Assembly (NCBI GenBank): GCA_903896545.1
Contig: CAITYF010000131.1
Span: 1-33,212 of the forward strand
Source: an uncultured Myxococcales bacterium
GTDB taxonomy: Bacteria; Myxococcota_A; UBA9042
Direction: 5' to 3'
DNA length: 33,212 nt
Part shown: piece after piece, positions 15,959 through 24,972 of the stretch
Layout: every line of letters starts with the position of its first letter
Position numbering within the stretch: the first letter of the stretch is position 1
The notes under the pieces: generated by a model
Told to the model about the DNA's origin: nothing
What the model saw: the letters and a program-made list of their open reading frames with translations, nothing else
Database searches by the model: none
Position numbers and translations under genes: made by a program

Positions 15959-16957
15959 ATGATCGCTTTTGCCCAATCCAATTCGCTGAATTCGACCGGT
16001 ATTGCGAGCGATCCGCTGGTCGCGCTGGCGCTTGAACTGCACCACTTGTTGGCCGACCTGCAGGATGCGCGCCGAGCGCGGGCAGGGCAGGTGTCACCGA
16101 AGATCGAGCAGATGCGCCAGATGGCGGAACGCGCGCGGAACTACGCGGCGGAACTGCGGCAAAACCAGCCGACGCAAGCAGAAGTGCTGGCGAAAATCGC
16201 GGCGCGGTTGGAGCTGCTGCGCGCGGCGGCCGGTGAAGGGCGATCGTTGAAGGCGCTGACCCTGCGGGCGGGGCGCCAATATGAAACGCTGGCCAAGCTG
16301 CTGCGCGAAAAAGCGACGACGGAAGGCGTTGAATTGCCGACGCTGAAACCGCGGAACTACGCGCGCAACGCGTACCACGTCTCCAGCGGCTTTTTGGGCG
16401 CCGGACTGTACACCGCGTATCCGGATCGCAATCTGGTCCTCTGGGTCGCTGGCATCTACACGGCCAGCATGCTCACGATGGAAGCGCTGCGGGTTTTGAG
16501 CCCGAAGATCAACCAGTTCATGGTCGACAAGATGTTCGGCGCGATCTCGCGACCCATCGAGGCGTACCGGATGAACTCGGGCACGTGGTACGGCATCGCG
16601 CTGTTCCTCATGGTTTGGCTGTTCAACCCGCTGGCGTGCATTTGCGGCGTCCTGGCGTTGGGCGTGGGCGACCCGGCAGCGGCGCTCCTCGGCAAGCGTT
16701 TTGGTCGGCACAAGCTGCGCGGGCACAAGTCGTTCGAAGGTATGCTGGGCTTCATCGGGGTGTCGACGGCGGTCGTCGCAGCGTTCCTGATGCTGACACC
16801 CCACGCGGAGCTGGTTGGCGTGCCCGTGTGGCGCGTTCTGGCGGTGAGCCTGTGGGCGTCGGTGGTGGGGGCGGTGACGGAAGTGTACTGCGAACCGGTC
16901 GACGACAATTTTGCGATTCCGCTGACAGTCGCGGGCGCGGTTGGCCTCTTCACATGA
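15959..16957 (+). CDS. Membrane phytol/dolichol (polyprenol) kinase-like protein with N-terminal helical extension
   Basis: A 332-residue protein. Residues 1-125 are polar and helical, rich in Ala/Glu/Arg/Leu, with no match I recognise. Residues about 135-332 are a multi-helix membrane domain of the SEC59/DGK1/phytol-kinase family (CTP-dependent kinases acting on polyprenols or diacylglycerol). The signature is GVGDPAAALLGKRFGRHK (235-252) followed by GHKSFEGMLGF (255-265); the final helices include VGAVTEVY...PVDDNFAIPL, also typical. The reaction is probably CTP plus a prenol or lipid alcohol giving the phosphorylated lipid, on the cytoplasmic membrane; the substrate is not decidable here. 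The ATG start lacks a clear ribosome site. The gene's TGA overlaps the ATG of slyX, so slyX translation is coupled. Confidence 0.75.
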   Translation: MIAFAQSNSLNSTGIASDPLVALALELHHLLADLQDARRARAGQVSPKIEQMRQMAERARNYAAELRQNQPTQAEVLAKIAARLELLRAAAGEGRSLKALTLRAGRQYETLAKLLREKATTEGVELPTLKPRNYARNAYHVSSGFLGAGLYTAYPDRNLVLWVAGIYTASMLTMEALRVLSPKINQFMVDKMFGAISRPIEAYRMNSGTWYGIALFLMVWLFNPLACICGVLALGVGDPAAALLGKRFGRHKLRGHKSFEGMLGFIGVSTAVVAAFLMLTPHAELVGVPVWRVLAVSLWASVVGAVTEVYCEPVDDNFAIPLTVAGAVGLFT

Positions 16958-17154
16958 CGCTTGACGATCTGGCCGCGCGACTCACGGAAATGGAACTGCG
17001 CTACATGGAACAGCAAGCCGTCATCGACGCGCTGGATGGCGTGGTGCGCGAACAGGACACGGCGATCGACGTGCTGCGCAAGGAAGTGGACCGTCTCAGC
17101 GCGATTCTTGCTAGTGGCGGCGGCGACGCGGACGGTGAGCCTTGGGACGAATGA
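16954..17154 (+). CDS. slyX: SlyX family protein
   Basis: A 66-residue protein. Its start MTLDDLAARLTEMELRYMEQ... and heptad repeat through LRKEVDRLSAIL are those of SlyX, a short coiled-coil protein of unknown biochemical function. The C-terminus is acidic and Gly rich (GGGDADGEPWDE). Most SlyX end in a similar Pro-Pro-His-Tyr or acidic tail; here it ends in WDE, so the match is to the coiled coil. The ATG overlaps the previous stop in ATGA. argH begins 25 bases downstream and probably shares the transcript. Confidence 0.8.
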   Translation: MTLDDLAARLTEMELRYMEQQAVIDALDGVVREQDTAIDVLRKEVDRLSAILASGGGDADGEPWDE

Positions 17155-17179
17155 TCCGCACAGGAATTGAGGCAAGAGT

Positions 17180-18631
17180 ATGAGCACAAAGGGCGATCGC
17201 CTCTGGGGCGGCGGTTATGAAGAGGCGACGCACCCGCTTGTGGCGCGCATGAACGCGTCCGTCAGCTACGATCAGGTGATGGCGCGCGAGGACATTCTGG
17301 GCTCGGTCGCCCACGCGACGATGCTGCGCGATCAGAAAATTCTGACGCACGACGAACACGTCGCGATTGTCCGCGGGCTGCGCGGCATTTTGGCGGACGT
17401 GGAGGCCGGACAGTTTGACTGGCGGATGGAGCGCGAGGACGTCCACATGAACGTCGAGGCGACCCTGCGCGATCGAATCGGTGCGCCAGCTGGACGTTTG
17501 CATACTGCGCGGTCGCGAAATGATCAGGTCGCGCTTGATGAACGTCTATGGTTGCGGGGCAAACTGGGCGCGATTGGCCAGTCCCTGGCGCGGCTGATGG
17601 ACGTGTTGGCGCATCAGGCAAGTTTGCACGCAGATTGGCCAATGCCGGGGTATACCCACCTGCAGCGGGCGCAGCCCGTGACGGTTGGGCACCATCTGCT
17701 GGCCCACGCCGAGGCGATTGCGCGCGACGCCGAACGTTTGTTGGATGTCCAGAAGCGAGTAGATGTTTGTCCACTCGGTTCGGGCGCACTGGCGGGCACG
17801 ACTCTGCCGATTGACCGGCAGAAAGTCGCGGATCTGCTTGGATTTAGTGCGATTACCGGCAATTCGCTGGATGCCGTAGCGGACCGCGACCACCTCGTCG
17901 AAGCGATGGCAGCGGCGGCGCTGGGCAGCGTCCACCTGTCGCGCATTGGCGAGGAACTTGTGCTGTTCACGAGCGCCGAGTTCGGTTTTGTGCGCCTGCC
18001 CGACGCGTTTACGACGGGCAGTTCCCTGATGCCGCAGAAGAAAAATCCCGATATGGCGGAGCTGGTGCGCGGCAAGGCAGGGCGCGTGATCGGCGATCTC
18101 GTCGGGCTGCTGGTGGTGCTCAAGGGCTTGCCGCTGGCGTACAACAAGGACATGCAAGAGGACAAGGAGCCGCTTTTTGACGCGCTGAACACCTGGCACG
18201 ACTGCATCAACGCGACGGCGGATATGTTGGCGCGGGCCCAGTGGCAGAAGCGGAACCTCTTGAACGCGCTGGATAAAGGCTTCCTGCTGGCGACGGATCT
18301 GGCGGATGCGCTGGTGAACTCCGGCGTGCCGTTTCGCCAAGCGCACGAACAGATTGCGGAACTCGTCAGCGAGTTGACGCATAATCAGTTGACGTTTGTG
18401 AAGTTTGGCGTCGGCAAGATCGCGAAACGCTTGAGTCTCCCGGAAGAGCTTGTGCGCGATACGCTGAATATCCAGAAAGCGTTGAAGCGGCGGGATTTGC
18501 CGGGCGCTCCGCATCCGCGGCGCGTGAAGTCTGCGGCGAAAGTGATGGCAAAGCGTTCGGAAAAATTGGCGACATTGGCCGAACGGGCGCTGCGACCGCT
18601 GCCCGTGGAGGCGATTCTGGCGGCGACGTGA
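17180..18631 (+). CDS. argH: Argininosuccinate lyase
   Basis: The last step of arginine synthesis: splits argininosuccinate into arginine and fumarate in the cytoplasm. The 483-residue protein begins with the family start (DRLWGGGYEE). It has HTARSRNDQVALD, GYTHLQRAQPVT and the signature GSSLMPQKKNPD (280-291), with the catalytic Ser in the flexible loop, then AYNKDMQEDKEPLFD. Length is slightly above the usual 460, because of a short C-terminal Lys/Arg-rich tail. A GAGGCAAG ribosome site precedes the ATG. No other arginine gene is present in the window. Following the stop is a 97-base region to the convergent ABC gene with no clear terminator. Confidence 0.96.
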   Translation: MSTKGDRLWGGGYEEATHPLVARMNASVSYDQVMAREDILGSVAHATMLRDQKILTHDEHVAIVRGLRGILADVEAGQFDWRMEREDVHMNVEATLRDRIGAPAGRLHTARSRNDQVALDERLWLRGKLGAIGQSLARLMDVLAHQASLHADWPMPGYTHLQRAQPVTVGHHLLAHAEAIARDAERLLDVQKRVDVCPLGSGALAGTTLPIDRQKVADLLGFSAITGNSLDAVADRDHLVEAMAAAALGSVHLSRIGEELVLFTSAEFGFVRLPDAFTTGSSLMPQKKNPDMAELVRGKAGRVIGDLVGLLVVLKGLPLAYNKDMQEDKEPLFDALNTWHDCINATADMLARAQWQKRNLLNALDKGFLLATDLADALVNSGVPFRQAHEQIAELVSELTHNQLTFVKFGVGKIAKRLSLPEELVRDTLNIQKALKRRDLPGAPHPRRVKSAAKVMAKRSEKLATLAERALRPLPVEAILAAT

Positions 18632-18728
18632 CCGTGCGCTAACGCGCGCAAGAACAGCAACGGCTGGGACCTCGTGGTCTACCTCCGGGCTGGCAAACCA
18701 CCGTTTGACTTCGGCCGCCGATTGGCGT

Positions 18729-20357
18729 TCACAGACGCGCCGCCGCGGGCAGTTCGAGAGTCCGCTCGTGATAGATCGCGAGCGAACTGCGGTGTGCCAC
18801 GCTGATGATGCTGGCGCTCTCCAGACGGCGCAGCAGCTCGCCGTAAAGCTCCGCTTGAGTCGGCTCGTCCACGGCAGAGGTCGCTTCGTCCAGGAACAGC
18901 CACGTGGGGCGGTGCAGGAAGGCGCGCGCGAAGGCCACGCGTTGCTGCTCGCCTGGGGACATGACCCGCGACCAGTCCGCCGACTCGTCCAAGCGCGCAA
19001 CAAAATTCTCCAGACCAGACGCGGCAAGCACGTCGTCGACAGCGGCTTCAGTGAAATCGGTTGTAGCCAAAGGATATGTCACGGCTGCGCGCAACGTGCC
19101 TTCCGGGAGATAGGGCCGCTGGGGCAGGAACATGACGCGCTCCGGTCCGCTGATATCTCCTTCACGATACGGCCAGATTCCCGCAATTGCCCTGAGCAGC
19201 GTGCTTTTCCCGCAGCCCGAACGTCCCGAAATCAGCAGGCGCTCGCCCTGCCTGACCGACAAGTCGAGGTCCCGGAGCAGGCGTTGACCACCGGGCAGCG
19301 ACAGACTCAGATTCGAAAGCGTAAGTGCCTGGTCCGGCGTCCGTGCGGGAGGCGGTCCCAACTCGTCCAGTCCGTCGCTGAACTCGCGCAGTCGGATGAC
19401 GACCGAGCGCCAATGCGCCACGGACTGGTAGCTCTTGATGAAAATGGAGAGAGAGCCCTCGACCATGCCGAAAGCTCCCCTAATCTGCATCAGCACGCCA
19501 AATTGGATGCCTTTGGCGAAGAAGCGCGGCGCGGCCATGAAGATTGGAATCATGTTGCCGATATTGGCGTGCAGGTTGCTGTAAAAGATGAGCCCCTTCT
19601 GCCTGCCTGCGATCTCCAGGAAGTTGGTGTAAACCGCCTGAAAGCGCTCGCGCAGCACCGTTCTCTCGCGATTCTCCCCGTCACTCAGCGCTACACTCTC
19701 GGCATTTTCGCGCAAGCGCACAAGACTGTAGCGGAAATCCGCCTCGCGGCGTTGCTGGGTCACGTCGAGCGGCACGAGCTTGCGGCCAAGCCAGTGCGAA
19801 ATGCCCGTTCCGAAGACCGCGTAGGCCACCGCGGCTGCCAGGAAGAGTGGCCCGGCGAGCTCCAGGAGAATGGCCGTGAAGGAGATGAGTGTCAGGAGTT
19901 CGTCAACCAAAGAGGCCAGCAGGCTCAACGACTCGGAGGTGAAGAAGCGAATGTCCTCGGCGATGCGCTGGTCGGGATTGTCGCCCGCGCGACCGCGAAG
20001 CGCGGCGACGTAGTAGGCCTTGTTCTCCAGCCAGCGAGAGACGTACGCCTCCGTCATCCAGCGCCGCCAGCGAATCTGCAGGAGCTGCATGAGGTAGAAC
20101 TTCAGGACGGCGGCCAAAATCAGGGCAGCAACCAGCCATGAGAACCGAAGAATGAGCGGGAACAGCGCCGGAGCGTCGAGCTTCTCCAACGTGTCGTAGA
20201 ACGCACGGTTCCAGTCATTGAGCAGCACGTACAGTTTGACCATGCCGACGATCAGCGCGAGCGTCGTGCCGAGGAGCGCGAGTGACTGCCAGCGTTCGTC
20301 AGAACGCGTCCAATAGGGCTTGGCCAACCGCCAGAACTCGCGCATCGCCTGAAGCAT
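18729..20357 (-). CDS. SbmA/YddA-type ABC transporter, membrane domain fused to ATPase
   Basis: A 542-residue half-transporter that probably works as a homodimer in the inner membrane. Residues about 1-300 hold six predicted helices with the SbmA/BacA-family patch LNDWNRAFYDTLEKLDAPAL, and 340-542 are the ATPase: Walker A GRSGCGKST (378-386), Q-loop LPQRPYLPEGTLR, signature SPGEQQR (a variant of LSGGQ), Walker B WLFLDEATSA and H-loop VAHRSSL. Relatives are E. coli YddA and vitamin B12/peptide-type uptake transporters; the substrate is unknown. ATG at 20357 has a GTGAGGAAGA ribosome site; the upstream GTG at 20369 lies in that site. Its Ala and Leu codons favour GCC and CTC, unlike the GCG and CTG bias of flanking genes, which may mean recent arrival. 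Confidence 0.85.
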   Translation of the reverse strand: MLQAMREFWRLAKPYWTRSDERWQSLALLGTTLALIVGMVKLYVLLNDWNRAFYDTLEKLDAPALFPLILRFSWLVAALILAAVLKFYLMQLLQIRWRRWMTEAYVSRWLENKAYYVAALRGRAGDNPDQRIAEDIRFFTSESLSLLASLVDELLTLISFTAILLELAGPLFLAAAVAYAVFGTGISHWLGRKLVPLDVTQQRREADFRYSLVRLRENAESVALSDGENRERTVLRERFQAVYTNFLEIAGRQKGLIFYSNLHANIGNMIPIFMAAPRFFAKGIQFGVLMQIRGAFGMVEGSLSIFIKSYQSVAHWRSVVIRLREFSDGLDELGPPPARTPDQALTLSNLSLSLPGGQRLLRDLDLSVRQGERLLISGRSGCGKSTLLRAIAGIWPYREGDISGPERVMFLPQRPYLPEGTLRAAVTYPLATTDFTEAAVDDVLAASGLENFVARLDESADWSRVMSPGEQQRVAFARAFLHRPTWLFLDEATSAVDEPTQAELYGELLRRLESASIISVAHRSSLAIYHERTLELPAAARL

Positions 20358-20650
20358 TTTCTTCCTCACATGGGGCGGCGTCAGCCAGCGAACACGTCAG
20401 AACCCTGCTTTGGGGCAGTCGCTTGCAACGGCCTTCGAACGTGCATTGCCGATGAGCTTTAGTCGCGTCGATTTTCCGCAGCTTCGCCGTATCCTGGACC
20501 TCCGTCAAGACTTGCACAGCGGACGCGGGTTTGGTTCGCTACGAACAGTTCTCTAGCCAGAGTCGGCCATTCTTCGCGGGTACGCGCCATTTTGGCTGCG
20601 CGGGTCTCTCGCGAGCGAGCGTTCCACAAGGCGACGGTGATCGGGTGTCT
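20358..20650. other. Intergenic region, no gene seen
   Basis: This gap lies between the ABC transporter start and the end of the radical SAM gene, both on the minus strand. The only reading frames are short and have no recognisable product or ribosome site. It must hold the promoter of the ABC gene, but I see no strong -35/-10 pair and no T-tract terminator. Confidence 0.5.
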
Positions 20651-23152
20651 CTACTTCCACTCCGGGAATCCACCGTCTGGCTCCGGCAACCAATTGTCCT
20701 TCGCCCACGTACTGGACGCGTCGATAAACTGCGCCACCAACACGCGCCGATGCCGATTCGACTTGTTCGGGTACGACGCGTGCCACGTTCGCCCTGTGTA
20801 CAGCAAGACGGACCCGCGCGAGAGCGGCATCGCCGGCGCGGTTGATTCGAGCGGTGGCTTGTGGACTTCCGGGCCTTCCTGCCAGCCGTCGTCGGTCAGG
20901 ATCGCGCGCATGGTCACGACTTCCGTCGCTGGATCGGTCGGCAGAAGGTGTAGGCAGCCGTTGTCTTCTTCCGTCGCGTCCAGCGCAATCTGCATGGAAA
21001 CGAGCGATTCCGGCTCCGAGAACAGGTACCACGAGTCCTGATGAATGCCGAACTGCACCGATCCGCCCGGAACCTTGTCGATGAGCACGGCGTTCACCAG
21101 CAGCGGTGTTTTCAGCGTGACGCTCAGCGTACCCAGAATCTCCGGTCGCCGGTAGAGCGCTGCGATCTCCGGAATCTGGTGCAGTTGGTGGCCCAAACGC
21201 ATGAGCTTGTCCACCGGCGGGCGCTCGGCAGGCACCGTCGGATCCCAGAACGGCACCACGCTATTGGCCGACGCCTTGAGGCGCGCCGCAAAACCATCGG
21301 GCCACGGCTGCGTCCGTTCGCGCTCCGCGGCATCGTTGATGAAGCGATTGAGCACGCCCGTGATCTGCTCGCAGACCGCCTCTGGCACGACCTTCTCCAG
21401 CACCAGCACGCCGTGTTTTTGCCAAGCGCTCGTCAGCCCCTCGCGCGTTGGCAGGACCTTCACGTGTGGCACGGCTTCTTCCAGCGCGGCCGTGTCGGCG
21501 ACGGGGTTCCTGCGCAACACGGGCGAGATCACGCGGACGATGTCGGGGAGCAGGCGGTCCAAGGTACGCACGTCCTCCGGCTGAAGCGGCGTTCCGTCCT
21601 GGGTGCGATAGCTCACGGCCACTCCTTCCAGCACGCGATAGAACTGCTTCACGCGCTCGGCCAGAATGAGGTCGACGTGGAAGTTCGCGAACCGCGTCCG
21701 AAGATTGACGCGCATCCCCGCTTCTGTAAAGCCGCTCTCCCAGACTTCCCACGCGCCGCCCGAATGCGCGGCGACGAACGGTTTGAGTTGGGCTTGCAAG
21801 TTGGCGTCCGCCACGCGCATTGGCCGCAGTTGGTGGGACGACATCCGTCCGCCTGGACCGACCGGCTTGAAAGTCCACGTGTCGTTGGACGTTTCTCCCG
21901 GAGTCGTCACCATCATCGCGTCCAGCCACGCCCGTGTCTCGGCCAGATCGCGCGGCGTCCATCCCGCAGCCGACGTCACCAGCAGCGTTTCCGGATCCCA
22001 CGTCAGGAGGTGTTCCGGCTTGGCGCGACTCATCAGCGCGTCGGGCAACACCAGACACTGGAACGCGCGCACCCGGCAGCCGATCTGCAACAAGCGCAGC
22101 ACGCCATCTTTGAACGACCGCGGATTGTCGCCTGGGAGGCCAAAGATGATGTCAATCTCCGGACTGGACACCCGCATGAGGTCGCGCATGACCGCTTCAA
22201 AGCGGTCCGGGCGGAACGGCCGATCCATCGCGTCCAGCGCCGCCGGATTGAACGACTGCACGCCGACGTCAAGCACGGGATCTTTGCACTTCGCGAGGAA
22301 TTCCAGGTGTTCGTCCGTGACGATCGAGGGGTAAATGCACGCGTAGAGCTTGGCTTCCTTGAAGAATCCGAGCTCGGCTTCCACGCGGGCGAAATTCTGG
22401 AACGCGCGCTTGTTCAGGTTCAGCCCCGCGTCGACCAATTGGAACGCGCGCACGTTTCTGGCTTTCAGGTACGAGAGTTCCGCGTGGATGCGCGCCTCGC
22501 CAAAGACACGATGTGGCGTGGTGTTGTCGCCCCACTGACAGAACGCGCAGGACATCGGGCAGCCACGGAAGCGCTCCATGGTGGACGTCCGGTTGCTGTC
22601 GCACAGACCGGCCAAAATCGCGGACGGTAGGGCGTCCATCGGGCGGTCGATCGGTTCTGGAAGGCCGCCTTTCCAGCCGTTCAACGTGGGTACGTGCACG
22701 TTGGGAATCGCGGCGAGCGTCTGCAAATCCCAGGACGTTTGCAGCAGCAGCGCGACGATCGCCCATTCCCCTTCACCTGCCACCATCGCGTCCAGCACGC
22801 GCTCGCGACCGGCAAACGCGGACTGGCGGAACATGACGGTGCGCGCCGCCGGTCCGCCAAAAATCAGGCGAACGTTGGGTTGCATGCGGCGAACGCGCTC
22901 GGCGACGGCTACAAAGACGGCAAAAGACCAAACGTAGCAGGAAAAGCCAATGACGTCAGCGTGTTCAGCAACGAGAGTCTCTGCCCACTGCTCGACGTCG
23001 GTATCCGTCGTTTCAACAAACCGCACTTCCCAGTCGCTCAAGCGCGGGTCGGCCTCGATGGACGCGCGAATTTGCCGAATGCCTTGCGAAAACGGGCTGT
23101 AAAGCCCGTAGACGATGCGCGGCTCGATGGCACACAGGGTGATGCGCGGCAT
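20651..23152 (-). CDS. B12-binding-like radical SAM protein fused to a phytanoyl-CoA dioxygenase (PhyH) domain
   Basis: An 833-residue fusion. Residues about 1-150 resemble the cobalamin-binding Rossmann domain of B12-dependent radical SAM enzymes (IGFSCYVWSF, LIFGGPAA), but the DxHxxG cobalt motif is not seen. Residues 185-430 are the radical SAM core, with the 4Fe-4S motif RGCPMSCAFCQWG (Cys198, 202, 205) and FGLPGDNPRSF. Residues about 570-820 are a PhyH-type Fe(II)/2-oxoglutarate dioxygenase: facial triad HQD at 704-706 (His704, Asp706) and His791 in TWHASYPN, with Arg802/803 likely for 2-oxoglutarate. The ATG at 23152 follows a GAGGGCC site; the frame extends far upstream to 23596 but that part is Arg/Pro-rich. 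The reading frame is uninterrupted across the junction. It may modify a lipid or natural product by two steps; substrate unknown. Confidence 0.85.
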   Translation of the reverse strand: MPRITLCAIEPRIVYGLYSPFSQGIRQIRASIEADPRLSDWEVRFVETTDTDVEQWAETLVAEHADVIGFSCYVWSFAVFVAVAERVRRMQPNVRLIFGGPAARTVMFRQSAFAGRERVLDAMVAGEGEWAIVALLLQTSWDLQTLAAIPNVHVPTLNGWKGGLPEPIDRPMDALPSAILAGLCDSNRTSTMERFRGCPMSCAFCQWGDNTTPHRVFGEARIHAELSYLKARNVRAFQLVDAGLNLNKRAFQNFARVEAELGFFKEAKLYACIYPSIVTDEHLEFLAKCKDPVLDVGVQSFNPAALDAMDRPFRPDRFEAVMRDLMRVSSPEIDIIFGLPGDNPRSFKDGVLRLLQIGCRVRAFQCLVLPDALMSRAKPEHLLTWDPETLLVTSAAGWTPRDLAETRAWLDAMMVTTPGETSNDTWTFKPVGPGGRMSSHQLRPMRVADANLQAQLKPFVAAHSGGAWEVWESGFTEAGMRVNLRTRFANFHVDLILAERVKQFYRVLEGVAVSYRTQDGTPLQPEDVRTLDRLLPDIVRVISPVLRRNPVADTAALEEAVPHVKVLPTREGLTSAWQKHGVLVLEKVVPEAVCEQITGVLNRFINDAAERERTQPWPDGFAARLKASANSVVPFWDPTVPAERPPVDKLMRLGHQLHQIPEIAALYRRPEILGTLSVTLKTPLLVNAVLIDKVPGGSVQFGIHQDSWYLFSEPESLVSMQIALDATEEDNGCLHLLPTDPATEVVTMRAILTDDGWQEGPEVHKPPLESTAPAMPLSRGSVLLYTGRTWHASYPNKSNRHRRVLVAQFIDASSTWAKDNWLPEPDGGFPEWK

Positions 23153-23343
23153 GAAGGCCCTCAGCGGCGGTTGAGACTCAGCGCCGCAAGGAAAGCGTAC
23201 CATGCGGTCCCGTCGCGTCCAATGCAGCGGGCTGGTAATCACTTGTAGCCGCGGGTGAATGCAGCGCAACAGCGGTGCGCGTGCTTGACGCACCGGCGCA
23301 GCGCGGCCCAGACTCGTCGGCGGCGCAACAGGGTGAACGTTTG

Positions 23344-24951
23344 ATGGCAACCGAGGCGAGTTCAGCGCTCCAGTCCCACGCCGCGACGCTGCCGCTGACG
23401 CATCAGATAGTGGCCCCAGTGGCGGTCGGTGCGCGTCCGGTTGTGCTGGCGACGTGGGCAGTCTTCCTCGCGCTGCTGCTCTCAATCGCGTGGCGCCAGC
23501 GTCTGCGTCTGCGCGAGAATCTGCCGTTTCTGGCTCAGGCGCTCGGCGTTGTGACGCTCGGTGCGCTGACGATCCTGGGCTTTGCGCCGCGCGCACCGCT
23601 CCACGAATACGCCGAGTTCAACCACGCGACCGAGCCGTTCTTTGCCGAGTGGCCAACCGCGTACGGTGAGACCTTGAACGCGCTGGCGCTGGCGGTCGAC
23701 CAGGTGCTGCGCCAGGGCGTGCCGTCGCTGTTTCTGGTGAACGGCGTGCTGGCGACGGGCGCCATCGCCGCGATCATCGCGCTCACCCTCGCGCTTTTTG
23801 CCGACCGCCAGCGCGCGCTCCTGGCAGGGCTGCTTCTGGCATTGTCGCCGGTTTGTGTGCGCTACGCCGCGAGCGAGGAGCCGTTCGCCGCGTTGACCTG
23901 CCTCGTCGCGGTAAGTCTGGCCGCGTGGCGCGTGTGGCTGGACCGCCGCAAGCCGCTGCTTCTGGCGCTCAGCGTTGTGGCTGCGGCGTTGGCGATGCAG
24001 CTGCGCCCGGATTGGCTGCTTCTGCCGATCGCGCACCTGACGCTCGCACGGACGCTGCGGCGAGACGTGACGTCATCCCGTCGCGCGCTCGGACTCGCCG
24101 CTCTGGTGCTGCTCGCGCTGCTTTCGCCCCAGGTCTGGGTGCTCGCGCACGCGCCGCAACGCGCCCCGCATTTTGTCGGCCTGCTGCCGCAAAAAGTCGG
24201 CGCCGGGTGGCTGCTGTTTCATTGGCGGTGGACGTCGATCGGCGGGCTCGTGCTCGTGTGGCTGGCTCTCCGCGCGCGGCCGCGGGCTGAGGGGCAGACG
24301 ACCCAGTGGCTCCTGGCCTTCTACGCAGGTGCGACCGTGCTGCCGTTTGCGTTTTACGCGAGTCCGGGGCCGTTTACGTGGCGCATGCAGATTCTGCCCT
24401 CCGCGCTGCTCGCCGTTCTGCTGGCCGACGCGCCCCGCGGGCTGGTGTCTCTCCCCACGCGTTGGCGACTGCCGACGGTGGTGGCGCTTGGCGCGCTGCA
24501 GTTTGCCACCCACACGTCGCTGGTCCGCGCGGATTTGCCGCAGCAACAGGAGTGGCGGTTTCTCGCGCAGACCGTGCCGCAGCTGCCTCCTGCTGTAGCC
24601 ATCACGTCGTCATTTGCCGATGCTGCCGGTCGCTTTCCTCACTATCTCCTGGACCGCGCAGCGCTTCACTGGCAGGAACTGGACGCCAGCGCGCCGCAAC
24701 TCGCCATGCCGCCCGACGACCAGCCGCACGTCGTGTACCTGGGGCTCTGGTGCTGGATGCGTCCGCAGATCGTCCACGGCACGCAGCTCAACGGGCAGAC
24801 GGCGTGTGCGCGGCTGCGCGACCGCTACGACCTGCGGCCGATCGCGGAGTCGAACATTGCGCCCTCGACGCTCATCCGCGACTTCACGCAGCCGACCGAC
24901 GGCCTGTATCGCGTTGGATTTTACTGGGCGCAACGCAAGATCGCGCGGTAA
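23344..24951 (+). CDS. Polytopic membrane protein, GT39/ArnT-like glycosyltransferase (probable)
   Basis: A 535-residue inner-membrane protein with about ten hydrophobic segments (for example 38-52, 62-80, 120-150, 160-180, 205-222, 240-260) and a soluble C-terminal part of about 150 residues. Its layout, with an early periplasmic acidic loop (APLHEYAEFNHATEPF) and RxxW-like loops, suits the protein-mannosyltransferase/ArnT family (GT39) that transfers sugars from polyprenyl phosphate, but no diagnostic motif is certain. The ATG at 23344 has an AGGGTGA site; the upstream ATG-like start at 23275 adds 23 polar residues. It is divergent from the radical SAM gene. The polyprenol-kinase-like gene in the window could supply a lipid carrier, but this is speculation. 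The C-terminal domain is unrecognised. Confidence 0.6.
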   Translation: MATEASSALQSHAATLPLTHQIVAPVAVGARPVVLATWAVFLALLLSIAWRQRLRLRENLPFLAQALGVVTLGALTILGFAPRAPLHEYAEFNHATEPFFAEWPTAYGETLNALALAVDQVLRQGVPSLFLVNGVLATGAIAAIIALTLALFADRQRALLAGLLLALSPVCVRYAASEEPFAALTCLVAVSLAAWRVWLDRRKPLLLALSVVAAALAMQLRPDWLLLPIAHLTLARTLRRDVTSSRRALGLAALVLLALLSPQVWVLAHAPQRAPHFVGLLPQKVGAGWLLFHWRWTSIGGLVLVWLALRARPRAEGQTTQWLLAFYAGATVLPFAFYASPGPFTWRMQILPSALLAVLLADAPRGLVSLPTRWRLPTVVALGALQFATHTSLVRADLPQQQEWRFLAQTVPQLPPAVAITSSFADAAGRFPHYLLDRAALHWQELDASAPQLAMPPDDQPHVVYLGLWCWMRPQIVHGTQLNGQTACARLRDRYDLRPIAESNIAPSTLIRDFTQPTDGLYRVGFYWAQRKIAR

Positions 24952-24972
24952 CGGCGCGTTGTGTTCGGGTCT

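Noticed and set aside
18632..18728. Search for a bidirectional terminator between argH and the ABC transporter
   Set aside because: Only weak stems (GACC/GGTC) without a T tract are present.
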